26,585 nt of DNA from UBA5972 sp964637875 (GTDB lineage Bacteria; Pseudomonadota; Alphaproteobacteria; Rhodobacterales; Rhodobacteraceae), in contig CAZWXK010000035.1 of assembly GCA_964637875.1 (NCBI GenBank), positions 1-26,585 of the forward strand, written 5' to 3'. Below the pieces are notes generated by a model that had not been told where the DNA came from, ran no database searches, and saw only the letters and a program-made list of their open reading frames with translations. Numbering within the stretch: the stretch's first letter is position 1; each line of letters begins with the position of its first letter. Both the position numbers and the translations under genes were made by a program. Below are positions 1 to 7,402 of the stretch, one piece after another.

Positions 1-55
1 CAATCGTGCCAATGTTCACATGCGGTTTCGTGCGTTCAAACTTTTCCTTTGCCAT
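1..55 (-). CDS. tuf: Elongation factor Tu, first 18 codons only
   Basis: EF-Tu delivers aminoacyl-tRNA to the ribosome as a GTPase. Only the N-terminus lies in the window; it reads MAKEKFERTKPHVNIGTI, the standard EF-Tu start just before the GHVD P-loop. The start codon is preceded by a GAGGAGG Shine-Dalgarno. It lies 33 bp after the fusA stop on the same strand, the usual last gene of the str operon. The gene continues beyond the left edge of the window. Confidence 0.95.
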   Translation of the reverse strand, partial: MAKEKFERTKPHVNIGTI

Positions 56-88
56 GATGGCCTCCTCTTGATCTCGTGATCGCGTTTC

Positions 89-2206
89 TCACGCGTATTT
101 CGCCTGAATTTCTTCCGAAATGTTTTGCGGTACCGGTTCGTAATGCGAGAACTGCATGGTAAAGTTCGCGCGTCCCGACGACATCGACCGCAGGGTGTTG
201 ATATAGCCGAACATGTTGGCGAGCGGCACGTTCGCCTGGATGGCGACGGCGTTGCCGCGGGGCTCCTGCCCCTGCACCTGACCGCGACGGCTGGTGAGGT
301 CGCCGATGATGTTGCCCGTGTATTCCTCGGGCGTCACGACCTCGACCTTCATGATCGGTTCCAGCAGCTTGGCGCCGGCCTTTTTCAGGCCCTCGCGCAT
401 GGCCATGCGGCCTGCGATTTCAAACGCCATGACCGACGAGTCCACATCGTGATAGGCACCATCGACCAGCTTGACCTTGACGTCGATCACCGGGAAGCCG
501 GCCAGAGGACCGCTGTCCAGAACGCTGGCAATACCTTTTTCGACGCCGGGGATATATTCCTTGGGAATGGCCCCGCCGACGATCAGCGACTCAAAGCTGT
601 AGCCTTCGCCCGGTTCGGTCGGCTCGATCTCCATCTTGACGCGGGCGAACTGGCCCGAACCGCCTGTCTGCTTCTTGTGGGTATAGTCCACGTCGGCCTT
701 GTGGCTGATGGTTTCGCGATAGGCCACCTGAGGCGCGCCGATATTGGCCTCGACCTTGAATTCGCGCTTGAGGCGGTCCACCAGGATGTCGAGGTGAAGT
801 TCGCCCATGCCCTTCATGATCGTCTGCCCGGATTCCAGATCGGTTTCGACGCGGAAGGACGGATCCTCGGCGGCAAGGCGCGCAAGACCGGCGGCCATCT
901 TTTCCTGGTCGGCCTTTGTTTTCGGCTCGACGGCAATCTCGATCACGGGATCGGGGAAGGTCATGGTTTCCAGGACAACGGGCTTGGCCGGATCGCACAG
1001 GGTGTCGCCGGTCGTCGTATCCTTGAGACCCGCAAGCGCGATGATGTCGCCGGCAAAGGCCTCGGTGATTTCCTGCCGGTTGTTCGAATGCATCATCATC
1101 ATGCGCCCGACACGCTCTTTCTTGCCCTTGGTCGAGTTCAGCATCTGGTCGCCCTTGTTGAGGGTGCCCGAATAGATGCGGGTAAAGGTCAGGGTTCCGA
1201 CAAAGGGGTCGTTCATGATCTTGAACGCCAGCGACGAGAACGGCTCGTCGTCGCGCGGATGGCGCTCGATGTTGCGGGTTTCGGTTTCATCACCCGGGGC
1301 AAAGCCGACATAGGCCGGAACATCCATCGGGCTGGGCAGGAAATCGACCACCGCGTTCAGCAGCGGCTGCACGCCCTTGTTCTTGAAGGCCGAGCCCGCC
1401 AGCACGGGCACGAACGCCATCTCCAGCGTACCCTTGCGGATCAGCTTGCGCAGGGTCTCGACATCGGGCTCTTCGCCCTCGAGATAGGCCTCCATCGCGT
1501 CGTCGTCCATCTCGACGGCAACCTCGATCAGATTGGCACGCCATTCCTCGGCAACATCCTTGAGGCTGTCGCGCACGTCGCGCAGCTCCCAGGTCGCACC
1601 CAGGTCATCGCCGGTCCAGACCCATTCCTTCATGGTGATCAGATCGACGATACCCTCGAGTTCGGTCTCGGCACCGATCGGAATCTGGATCGGGGCCGGG
1701 GTGGCGCCGGTGCGATCCTTGATCATGTGGACACAGTTGAAAAAGTCGGCGCCGATCTTGTCCATCTTGTTGACGAACACGATGCGCGGCACCTTGTAGC
1801 GGTCGGCCTGGCGCCAGACGGTTTCGGTCTGGGGCTCGACACCGGCGTTGGCATCAAGCACGGCAACCGCTCCGTCGAGCACGGCAAGCGAACGCTCGAC
1901 CTCGATGGTAAAGTCCACGTGTCCGGGTGTGTCGATGATGTTCAGACGATGCTTGGGCGACAGCGCCCTCTTGCCGTCATCGGTGCGCTCCCAGAAGGTT
2001 GTGGTCGCAGCCGAGGTAATGGTGATCCCCCGCTCCTGCTCCTGCTCCATCCAGTCCATGGTTGCGGCGCCGTCATGGACTTCGCCGATGCTGTGGGATT
2101 TGCCGGTATAATAAAGAATCCGCTCGGTGCAGGTGGTCTTGCCTGCATCGATATGCGCCATGATCCCGAAATTCCGGTAGCGTTCGAGGGGGTATTCGCG
2201 TGCCAT
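89..2206 (-). CDS. fusA: Elongation factor G
   Basis: EF-G is the GTPase that drives translocation of tRNA and mRNA on the ribosome and, with RRF, ribosome recycling. The 705-residue product has the full family length. Visible motifs are the P-loop AHIDAGKT (17-24), switch I RGITI (59-63), switch II DTPGH (92-96) and NKMD (146-149). Domains II to V follow, with the C-terminal LEPIMKVEVVTPEEY segment typical of EF-G domain V. It sits between rpsG (21 bp upstream) and tuf (33 bp downstream) in the str operon and is presumably cotranscribed from the promoter ahead of rpsL. Nothing looks broken. Confidence 0.98.
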   Translation of the reverse strand: MAREYPLERYRNFGIMAHIDAGKTTCTERILYYTGKSHSIGEVHDGAATMDWMEQEQERGITITSAATTTFWERTDDGKRALSPKHRLNIIDTPGHVDFTIEVERSLAVLDGAVAVLDANAGVEPQTETVWRQADRYKVPRIVFVNKMDKIGADFFNCVHMIKDRTGATPAPIQIPIGAETELEGIVDLITMKEWVWTGDDLGATWELRDVRDSLKDVAEEWRANLIEVAVEMDDDAMEAYLEGEEPDVETLRKLIRKGTLEMAFVPVLAGSAFKNKGVQPLLNAVVDFLPSPMDVPAYVGFAPGDETETRNIERHPRDDEPFSSLAFKIMNDPFVGTLTFTRIYSGTLNKGDQMLNSTKGKKERVGRMMMMHSNNRQEITEAFAGDIIALAGLKDTTTGDTLCDPAKPVVLETMTFPDPVIEIAVEPKTKADQEKMAAGLARLAAEDPSFRVETDLESGQTIMKGMGELHLDILVDRLKREFKVEANIGAPQVAYRETISHKADVDYTHKKQTGGSGQFARVKMEIEPTEPGEGYSFESLIVGGAIPKEYIPGVEKGIASVLDSGPLAGFPVIDVKVKLVDGAYHDVDSSVMAFEIAGRMAMREGLKKAGAKLLEPIMKVEVVTPEEYTGNIIGDLTSRRGQVQGQEPRGNAVAIQANVPLANMFGYINTLRSMSSGRANFTMQFSHYEPVPQNISEEIQAKYA

Positions 2207-2227
2207 CTGCTTGTCGCCTTTGGTATG

Positions 2228-2698
2228 TTACCAGCGGTAATGGCTGAAGGCTTTGTTCGCCTCGGCCATCTTGTGGGTATCTTCACGTTTCTTGACGGCT
2301 GCGCCGCGGGAATTCACCGCGTCCAGCAGTTCGGATGCAAGACGCTCTTCCATCGTCTTTTCATTGCGCGAGCGCGATGCGTTGATCAGCCAGCGGATCG
2401 CCAGGGCCTCGCGACGCTCGGGACGCACCTCGACAGGAACCTGGTAGGTCGCACCGCCAACCCGGCGCGAGCGCACCTCGACCGAGGGCTTGATATTGTC
2501 GAGAGCCTCGTGAAACACTTCGACGGGCGCGCGCTTGAGCTTTTCCTCGACGCGCTCGAGCGCACCATAGACGATACGCTCGGCGACAGACTTCTTGCCG
2601 TCGAGCATGAGGTTGTTCATGAATTTCGTCAGCACGGTGTCGCCATATTTGGCGTCCGGCAGTATCTCACGTTTTTCGGCGCGATGGCGTCGGGACAT
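2228..2698 (-). CDS. rpsG: 30S ribosomal protein S7
   Basis: S7 nucleates assembly of the 30S head and contacts the E-site tRNA. The 156-residue product matches the family length. It begins MSRRHRAEKREILPD and carries the conserved LMLDGKKSVAERIVYGALE segment and the C-terminal HKMAEANKAFSHYRW. It lies 12 bp after rpsL and 21 bp before fusA. In E. coli S7 represses its own operon by binding the rpsL-rpsG spacer; here that spacer is only 12 bp, so that particular autoregulation would need a different binding site. That last point is inference. Confidence 0.98.
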   Translation of the reverse strand: MSRRHRAEKREILPDAKYGDTVLTKFMNNLMLDGKKSVAERIVYGALERVEEKLKRAPVEVFHEALDNIKPSVEVRSRRVGGATYQVPVEVRPERREALAIRWLINASRSRNEKTMEERLASELLDAVNSRGAAVKKREDTHKMAEANKAFSHYRW

Positions 2699-2710
2699 GA
2701 TCTGATCTCC

Positions 2711-3082
2711 TTACTTCGGACGCTTGGCGCCATATTTCGAACGGCGCTGGCGGCGATCCTTGACACCCTGAGTATCGAGCACACCACGCAGAACGTGATA
2801 GCGAACGCCGGGAAGGTCTTTCACGCGGCCACCCCGGATCAACACGACCGAGTGTTCCTGCAGGTTGTGGCTTTCGCCGGGGATATAGCTGATCACCTCG
2901 AACCCATTGGTCAGGCGCACCTTGGCGACCTTCCGCATGGCCGAGTTCGGCTTTTTCGGAGTCGTTGTATATACACGCGTGCAGACGCCGCGTTTCTGCG
3001 GGCAGGCCTGCAGGTGCATGGACTTCTGGCGTCTTACTTTCGGCTGCCGCGGCTTGCGGATCAGCTGTTGGATCGTTGGCAT
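2711..3082 (-). CDS. rpsL: 30S ribosomal protein S12
   Basis: S12 lies at the decoding centre and influences accuracy and streptomycin response. The 123-residue product has the expected length and the conserved TTTPKKPNSA and GGRVKDLPGV segments. Lys43, Lys88 and Pro91, the residues most often changed in streptomycin-resistant mutants, are the usual residues here, so no resistance allele is seen at those sites. It is the first gene of the str operon, preceded by a leader of about 200 nt from a promoter near 3286-3314. The ribosome-binding site is weak (a GGGG run about 8 nt before ATG). Confidence 0.98.
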   Translation of the reverse strand: MPTIQQLIRKPRQPKVRRQKSMHLQACPQKRGVCTRVYTTTPKKPNSAMRKVAKVRLTNGFEVISYIPGESHNLQEHSVVLIRGGRVKDLPGVRYHVLRGVLDTQGVKDRRQRRSKYGAKRPK

Positions 3083-3285
3083 TCGGCTTACCCCGTTCTA
3101 CCCGTTTCAAACTCGAATCGGCGCGCCACCCGATGGCAACACACCAAGACCGCAAGCGTCCCCTGATAGCGGGAAGCGCCGCGGTGGAATTCCAGAGGAT
3201 CGTGGCGAATTCCGCCAGGATCTTGACCGCCCGATTATGGCTTTCGATGCGAAAAGGCATTGATACCCTTCCGGCAAGTGACGCG

Positions 3286-3314
3286 CGTATATGGGGAGTC
3301 GCAACACTTGTCAA
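3286..3314 (-). promoter_or_regulatory. sigma-70-type promoter of the str operon
   Basis: Reading the minus strand, a perfect -35 box TTGACA (3314-3309) is followed by a 17-bp spacer and a -10 box TATACG (3291-3286). Transcription would begin near 3279, giving a leader of about 200 nt before rpsL. The spacer length and position make this the natural promoter for rpsL-rpsG-fusA-tuf. The leader (3083-3279) holds an ATG at 3260 with a Shine-Dalgarno, but its frame runs into rpsL in the wrong frame, so it is not called as a gene. On the opposite side, 3315-3520 shows no convincing gene. Confidence 0.75.
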
Positions 3315-3520
3315 CAGGCGCCAGCGGAAGGGGGCCGGAATCGGCGAGTTTCCCTGTCATTCCGCCTGCCAGGTGTGGGGAGCCGCCCGGTTCGGCGCAA
3401 AACGTGCGACGGCCGGCTTCGATACTCCCTGTTGGCGACAGGGGGGGTTGACCTTGCAAGTACATCCGCCGACAAGGCGGACAGAGCCCGTTGTCGGCCA
3501 GGAGGAAACGAGGATATATC

Positions 3521-3652
3521 ATGCAGACGCCGCACAGGATCTCCCCACCCGTCATCAATGGCGTTCCGGCGGCGGACAAGGCGATCCCGATCCGACATGT
3601 CCCGGAACACGGCCGGCGCGCCCCTGGCCCTGTCGGCATCCGGACCGCATGA
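3521..3652 (+). CDS. Possible small 43-residue protein coupled to the GNAT gene
   Basis: I do not recognise this product. It begins MQTPHRISPPVINGVP and is rich in Pro, Arg and Gly, with no signal peptide or membrane segment. Support comes from three points: a GAGGA Shine-Dalgarno (3510-3514) 6 nt before ATG, with another AGGAGG at 3500-3505; third codon positions that are mostly G or C like the neighbouring genes; and a stop that overlaps the start of the acetyltransferase gene as ATGA (3649-3652). The overlap suggests translational coupling. It could be a real small protein or merely a coupling leader; homologues would decide. Confidence 0.45.
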   Translation: MQTPHRISPPVINGVPAADKAIPIRHVPEHGRRAPGPVGIRTA

Positions 3653-4107
3653 GCCGCAGCGTCGACATATCCCCTGCCGACCCCGGCAGCCCGCCAGCCC
3701 GGGAATTGCTTGCTGCCAGCCACGCGCTGATGGATGCGCTGTTTCCGTCCGAGTCGAACCACTACATGAGCGTCGACGATCTGGCGGAACCCGGTGTCCT
3801 GTTCTTTCTGGCCCGTCTCGACGGACATGTTGCCGGTTGCGGGGCGCTGGTTCTGAAAGAGGGATATGGCGAGATCAAGTCGATGTTTGTCGATCCCGCC
3901 CGACGCGGCGGCCGGATCGGCTCGCGCCTGCTGGAACGTCTCGAACAGGCAGCCCGCGAAAACGGCATCGCCGTCCTGCGCCTGGAAACCGGCGACGCCT
4001 TGACAGCAGCGCGGCGCCTCTATGCCAGCCATGGTTACCGCGAATGCGCCCCTTTCGGCGAATATTGCGAAGATCCCCGCAGTATATTCATGGAAAAGAA
4101 ACTGTGA
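3649..4107 (+). CDS. GNAT-family N-acetyltransferase
   Basis: This is a 152-residue Gcn5-related acetyltransferase, which moves an acetyl group from acetyl-CoA to an amine; the substrate is not evident. The acetyl-CoA-binding motif A is VDPARRGGRIGSRLLERL (about residues 83-100), with the RRGGRIG phosphate loop and a preceding beta strand EIKSMF. The C-terminal ARRLYASHGYRECAPFG is the usual motif B. The ATG at 3649 is chosen because it overlaps the stop of the upstream small ORF (ATGA) and gives the normal family length; the frame is open far upstream but without family homology. The gene is divergent from the str operon. Confidence 0.85.
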   Translation: MSRSVDISPADPGSPPARELLAASHALMDALFPSESNHYMSVDDLAEPGVLFFLARLDGHVAGCGALVLKEGYGEIKSMFVDPARRGGRIGSRLLERLEQAARENGIAVLRLETGDALTAARRLYASHGYRECAPFGEYCEDPRSIFMEKKL

Positions 4108-4113
4108 GCACCC

Positions 4114-4197
4114 GGCTTCTTCTTTGCATAAATACTCCCGCCGGAGGCGCCTTGGGCACGCGCCGCGCGACTGCGTATTTGCACAAAGAAGAAGGCC
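4114..4197. repeat. Long imperfect inverted repeat, possible bidirectional terminator
   Basis: Immediately after the acetyltransferase stop, CTTCTTCTTTG (4116-4126) pairs with CAAAGAAGAAG (4184-4194) and AAATAC (4130-4135) pairs with GTATTT (4175-4180), separated by a 3x3 internal loop. The apical region contains a smaller CTCC/GGAG hairpin (4135-4146) and GC-rich complements. The arms look like the dispersed stem-loops common in Rhodobacteraceae spacers. An 11-mer from the right arm, ACTGCGTATTT (4170-4180), recurs inverted at 16211-16221 beside another hairpin. Confidence 0.6.
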
Positions 4198-4438
4198 GCC
4201 CAGGATACTGATGCGTCCGCCTGCGCAACAACCCGGCATCTTTGGCCAGGGAAGCCCGCAACATGCGTATTTTCGACCGCGGTGCCATCGCGCAGGCGCA
4301 AGACGGCCGCATGCACGATCCGCCCGACAGCGACGATGATACGCGACTCACAGCCCGACTCACAGGCAGTGCGTCGGTGTCCGGCAAACGCGTTCGTGAT
4401 CGAAAATCGTACATGGCGCCCGAAAATTCTCGATTTTC

Positions 4439-4452
4439 TTGACCCAAGTCAA
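4439..4452. promoter_or_regulatory. FNR/CRP-family (FnrL-type) binding site
   Basis: TTGACCCAAGTCAA is a perfect 5-4-5 palindrome of the FNR class (consensus TTGAT-N4-ATCAA; TTGAC half-sites occur in Rhodobacter FnrL and Dnr sites). Its centre is 4445.5. A -10-like GATATA (4474-4479) lies downstream and would place the transcript start near 4487, putting the site at about -41.5, the classical class II activator position. No -35 element is needed or seen. The likely target is the terminator-ended RNA that follows. Confidence 0.65.
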
Positions 4453-4486
4453 AGATTCGCCACCCGGAACGACGATATACCCTCTT

Positions 4487-4722
4487 CAAGAGATTGATGG
4501 AGCGACTCGAAACCACCTGAAGCTCTGTTGTGAAAGGAAGCTACGGCGCGACACAAGACAGTTCTGATTACCTTCTGCCGGGTTCTGTTCTCCCTCGGCA
4601 ACACCCTTGGGGCCCTCTTCTTCCTCTGGTCGGCAAGGGTGGTACTCTGGCAGAAACGATCTTCCCTGAGGGGCCTATGACCCCGAACTTTGATGGGGGG
4701 CCTTCGGGTCCCCCCTTTTTTT
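4487..4722 (+). ncRNA. Candidate FnrL-dependent small RNA of about 235 nt
   Basis: The stretch between the FNR-box promoter and a strong intrinsic terminator has no credible protein frame; the frame open through it also reads through the terminator. It folds into distinct hairpins. CTGTTGTG pairs with CACA/ACAG around 4525-4562. TTCTGCC (4573-4579) pairs with GGCAGAA (4649-4655), enclosing an asymmetric bubble and a second stem CACCCTTG (4602-4609)/CAAGGGTG (4634-4641). CCC/GGGG follows at 4664-4673. Pyrimidine-rich unpaired segments (4586-4595 and 4614-4627) could pair with Shine-Dalgarno sequences. A 6S-like RNA is an alternative because of the bubble, but I could not match it. Confidence 0.55.
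4695..4722 (+). terminator. Strong intrinsic terminator
   Basis: GGGGGGCC (4695-4702), a TTCG tetraloop and GGTCCCCCC (4707-4715, one bulged T) form an 8-bp stem followed by seven T residues. It ends the small RNA. From here to the flavin reductase start at 4992 I see no gene I can support. Confidence 0.9.
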
Positions 4723-4991
4723 CGAGTTTACACGGAAATTTCCCTCTTGCAACCATCCTGGCCCCTCGACATCCTGCGTCCATCCATGCCGAACAGCCAT
4801 ATGGACGGGCGCGACCCGTCGCCGTCGTGGATCATACGCACAACACATTGCACAGGCGAAAAAAATGGGGCCAGAGCTCATTGAAAATGCCGATCTGGTA
4901 GCCGAAATGGAGTTTGCAAAACATCCATTCGGATCGAGCATCAAGGCCCGGATCGGCGTGGAATACCGAGCGAAGTTTCAAGGAACAAGCA

Positions 4992-5543
4992 ATGACCAGA
5001 CCCAGAATACTCGGCATTTCCGGTTCTCTGCGCGCACAATCGCGAAATACGGCCCTTCTGCGCGAGGCAATCGGATTGTTCGGCGAGTGCGACGTGGAAT
5101 TCGCCGATCTGCGCCTGCCGCTATATGATGGCGATCTCGAAGATCGCATTGGCCTGCCCGACCAGGTGAAAACCCTCATTGCCGGAATTCGCGCAGCCGA
5201 CGGCATCATCATTTCGACCCCCGAATACAACAAGATGCTTCCGGGTGTGCTCAAGAATGCACTCGACTGGATCAGCCGCGACACGCCGCCGCCATTCACG
5301 GACAAACCTGTCGCGATCATTTCCGCCTCGGCCGGACGCACCGGCGGTGAGGTTGCGCAATTCACCCTGCGTCATGCGATTGCCCCTTTCAGCGCCCATG
5401 TCCTGCAGGGGCCGGCAGTCGTTGTCCCCGATTCGGACAATGCCTTTGACAATGACGGCCATCTGAGGGATCCGTCCCAGACGAAAGCGCTGGCCGCGCT
5501 CATGGCGCGGCTTCGCGAAGCCGCCGAACGGGATCGCTCCTGA
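4992..5543 (+). CDS. NAD(P)H-dependent FMN reductase (YieF/ChrR-like)
   Basis: This is a 183-residue flavodoxin-fold reductase that binds FMN and transfers electrons from NAD(P)H to quinones, azo compounds or metal oxyanions. The phosphate-binding loop GSLRAQSRN (11-19) and the flavin-contacting TPEYNKMLPGVLKNALDW (76-93) are the hallmarks of the NADPH_dep_FMN_red family, closest to chromate/quinone reductases YieF/ChrR. The ATG at 4992 has an AAGGA Shine-Dalgarno 7 nt upstream and gives the normal N-terminus; the frame is open 26 codons further upstream without a binding site. It is a single gene converging on the oxidoreductase that follows. The physiological substrate is not evident. Confidence 0.9.
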   Translation: MTRPRILGISGSLRAQSRNTALLREAIGLFGECDVEFADLRLPLYDGDLEDRIGLPDQVKTLIAGIRAADGIIISTPEYNKMLPGVLKNALDWISRDTPPPFTDKPVAIISASAGRTGGEVAQFTLRHAIAPFSAHVLQGPAVVVPDSDNAFDNDGHLRDPSQTKALAALMARLREAAERDRS

Positions 5544-5564
5544 CGGGATCCCCGGGGAAAGAGA

Positions 5565-6626
5565 TTACCTCACGCTGGTCATGTTGGCGGCCAGCGTGAA
5601 GCCGTCAGGGATATCGGCGCTGCCGTCGATCACCAGGTCGGCCATCACTTGCCCAACCTTCACCGCCATGCCGAACCCGATCTTGAAACCGCCATTGGCG
5701 ATATAGACATTTTCCCTCAGGGGGTGTCGGTCGAGGATCGGCGCCCGCCGACGGCCACGTGGACGCACGCCCGCCCAGCGCTGAATTACCCTGGCCCCAT
5801 GCAATACCGGGCAGATCTCGAGCGCATGTTCGTGAATTGCGTCGATCTGGTCATCGACAGATGTCGGGTCGTCCCAGTCGTTTTCGGTGGTCGAGCCGAT
5901 CGCCACCGTTCCGTCTGCATGGGGAATGATATGACGTCCGTCAGCAAAAAGTTGCGGCATGTCGCGGGCGTCATGGGCCAGCAACAGGCCCTGCCCCTTG
6001 ATTCCCTTGCCGATCGGGGTATCGAGTTCCCGCGACAGCTGTTCAAGCCCCTCGTATCCGGTGCACAGGATGGTCGCATCCGCGCCCCTGCCCCGGGTCG
6101 TACCCTCGATGATCTCGCCTCCCAGCGCACGAATGGCGCCGGCCAGACTGTTGCAGGCGCCGCGCGGAGACATGCGGGCCGAAAGGGTTTCGCGTACGAC
6201 ATGACCGCTGGGGCTGACCGGAACGAACGGGCCGGCCTCGGACACCGGGATGACCTGCCAGTCGGCCAGTCCCTGCCAATACCGGCGGGCCGAGTCGCCC
6301 CGGGCGCGCGCCAGTTCGAGCTGCCGGTCATCGGCAATTGCCATCAGGCGGCCCCTGCGCCCATAGCCCGAACGAACACCGCTGAGGGCATCGACCTCGG
6401 GCCAGAAATCGCGGGCCGCGATCAGGCTGTCGAACTGGAACTGTTTCTTTTCGTTCCAGTTGTCCGGCGTATGCGGGGCCAATGCCCCAACCACCCCACC
6501 CGAGGATCCGGAGGCAATGCGACGCTTCTCGATCACACGCACATTGGCCCCCTTGCGAAGACACGCATAGGCAATTGCGAGGCCAAACACCCCGGCGCCA
6601 TATATCTCGATATTCGGCATTGTCAT
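5565..6626 (-). CDS. FAD-dependent oxidoreductase (DAO family), probable MnmC(o)-like partner of MnmD
   Basis: The 353-residue protein has an N-terminal FAD-binding Rossmann motif GAGVFG (10-15) with the acidic strand end VRVIEKRR, and the C-terminal NGGFKIGFGMA segment of the D-amino-acid oxidase superfamily. It is transcribed away from mnmD with 59 bp between the start codons. In E. coli MnmC, a DAO-type oxidase domain that removes the carboxymethyl group of cmnm5s2U34 is fused to the methyltransferase domain found next door, so this gene is plausibly the separate oxidase half. That role is inferred from context; a glycine-oxidase or other amine oxidase remains possible. The ATG at 6626 has a GGGAG about 8 nt upstream. 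Confidence 0.8.
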   Translation of the reverse strand: MTMPNIEIYGAGVFGLAIAYACLRKGANVRVIEKRRIASGSSGGVVGALAPHTPDNWNEKKQFQFDSLIAARDFWPEVDALSGVRSGYGRRGRLMAIADDRQLELARARGDSARRYWQGLADWQVIPVSEAGPFVPVSPSGHVVRETLSARMSPRGACNSLAGAIRALGGEIIEGTTRGRGADATILCTGYEGLEQLSRELDTPIGKGIKGQGLLLAHDARDMPQLFADGRHIIPHADGTVAIGSTTENDWDDPTSVDDQIDAIHEHALEICPVLHGARVIQRWAGVRPRGRRRAPILDRHPLRENVYIANGGFKIGFGMAVKVGQVMADLVIDGSADIPDGFTLAANMTSVR

Positions 6627-6685
6627 CGGATTTCTCCCGGCTCATTCTGGCTCGTGAACGCGGCATTTCAGCTATAGGACAGGGC

Positions 6686-7375
6686 ATGACGGGCGACCAG
6701 CGGGAAATGGCCTCGATCACATGGCGCGACGGCAGGGTGCCGGTGGCGAGGCGTTTTCAGGATCCCTATTTCTCGTTGCAGGACGGGTTGGCGGAAACGC
6801 GACATGTCTTTCTTGCGGGCAATGATCTGCCGGCCCGGTTCAGTCCCGGGTTTCATGTGGCCGAACTGGGATTCGGCACCGGGCTGAACCTGCTGACATG
6901 CTGGCAGTCCTGGCTGGACAGCGGTCAGGATGGCTGTCTGCGCTATACCGGCTTCGAAGCCTTCCCGATGAGCGTACGCGACATGGAAACCGCGCTGGCG
7001 GGTTTTCCGGGGCTGGCACCGCTGGCTGCCCGGCTGCTGCCCCGATGGGCCGGGGGGCATCGTCGGTTTTCCCTCGACCGGCTCGAGGTCGAGATCATCA
7101 TCGGGGATGCGCGTAAAACCCTTGTCGGATGGGCTGGCAAGGCCGACGCCTGGTTTCTGGACGGTTTTTCGCCGGCCAGGAACCCCGAAATGTGGGGGGC
7201 CGACCTGATGGCCCAGGTCGCCCGCCATACGAAACCGGCAGGAACATTCGCGACCTATACCGCAGCGGGGCATGTGCGGCGTGCCCTGAGCGACGCCGGT
7301 TTCACGGTCGAGCGGATCTCGGGTTTCGGGCGCAAGCGCCACATGACCCGCGGCCGGATCGGACCCGCGGCCTGA
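6686..7375 (+). CDS. mnmD: tRNA 5-(aminomethyl)-2-thiouridine methyltransferase MnmD
   Basis: MnmD uses S-adenosylmethionine for the last step of mnm5s2U34 synthesis in the wobble position of tRNAs for Lys, Glu and Gln. The 229-residue product has the SAM-binding motif ELGFGTG (60-66) and the MnmC-family signature AWFLDGFSPARNPEMW (155-170), ending in a GFGRKRHM segment typical of this domain. It corresponds to the N-terminal half of E. coli MnmC without the oxidase half. The start at 6686 has AGGA 6 nt upstream; an in-frame ATG at 6707 has poorer spacing. It converges on the transglycosylase gene, 27 bp away. Confidence 0.9.
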   Translation: MTGDQREMASITWRDGRVPVARRFQDPYFSLQDGLAETRHVFLAGNDLPARFSPGFHVAELGFGTGLNLLTCWQSWLDSGQDGCLRYTGFEAFPMSVRDMETALAGFPGLAPLAARLLPRWAGGHRRFSLDRLEVEIIIGDARKTLVGWAGKADAWFLDGFSPARNPEMWGADLMAQVARHTKPAGTFATYTAAGHVRRALSDAGFTVERISGFGRKRHMTRGRIGPAA

Positions 7376-7402
7376 CCCGATGGCGGGTGCCGGTCGTTTT
7401 CG

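Noticed and set aside
3107..3260. Minus-strand leader ORF from ATG at 3260 with a Shine-Dalgarno
   Set aside because: It overlaps rpsL in a different frame without homology.
3467..3480. TTGACC followed by CCTTG...CAAGG, like a CueR/MerR-type operator
   Set aside because: The spacing and the -10 region do not fit, and no metal gene follows.
4242..4442. 66-codon plus-strand ORF before the FNR box
   Set aside because: No Shine-Dalgarno, no family resemblance I could support, and the stop lies in the FNR box.
4530..4901. 123-codon ORF across the small-RNA region
   Set aside because: It reads through a strong intrinsic terminator and has low-complexity composition.
4865..5128. 87-codon ORF beginning MGPELIENADLVAEMEF
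   Set aside because: It overlaps the flavin reductase start in another frame and loses natural composition inside that gene.
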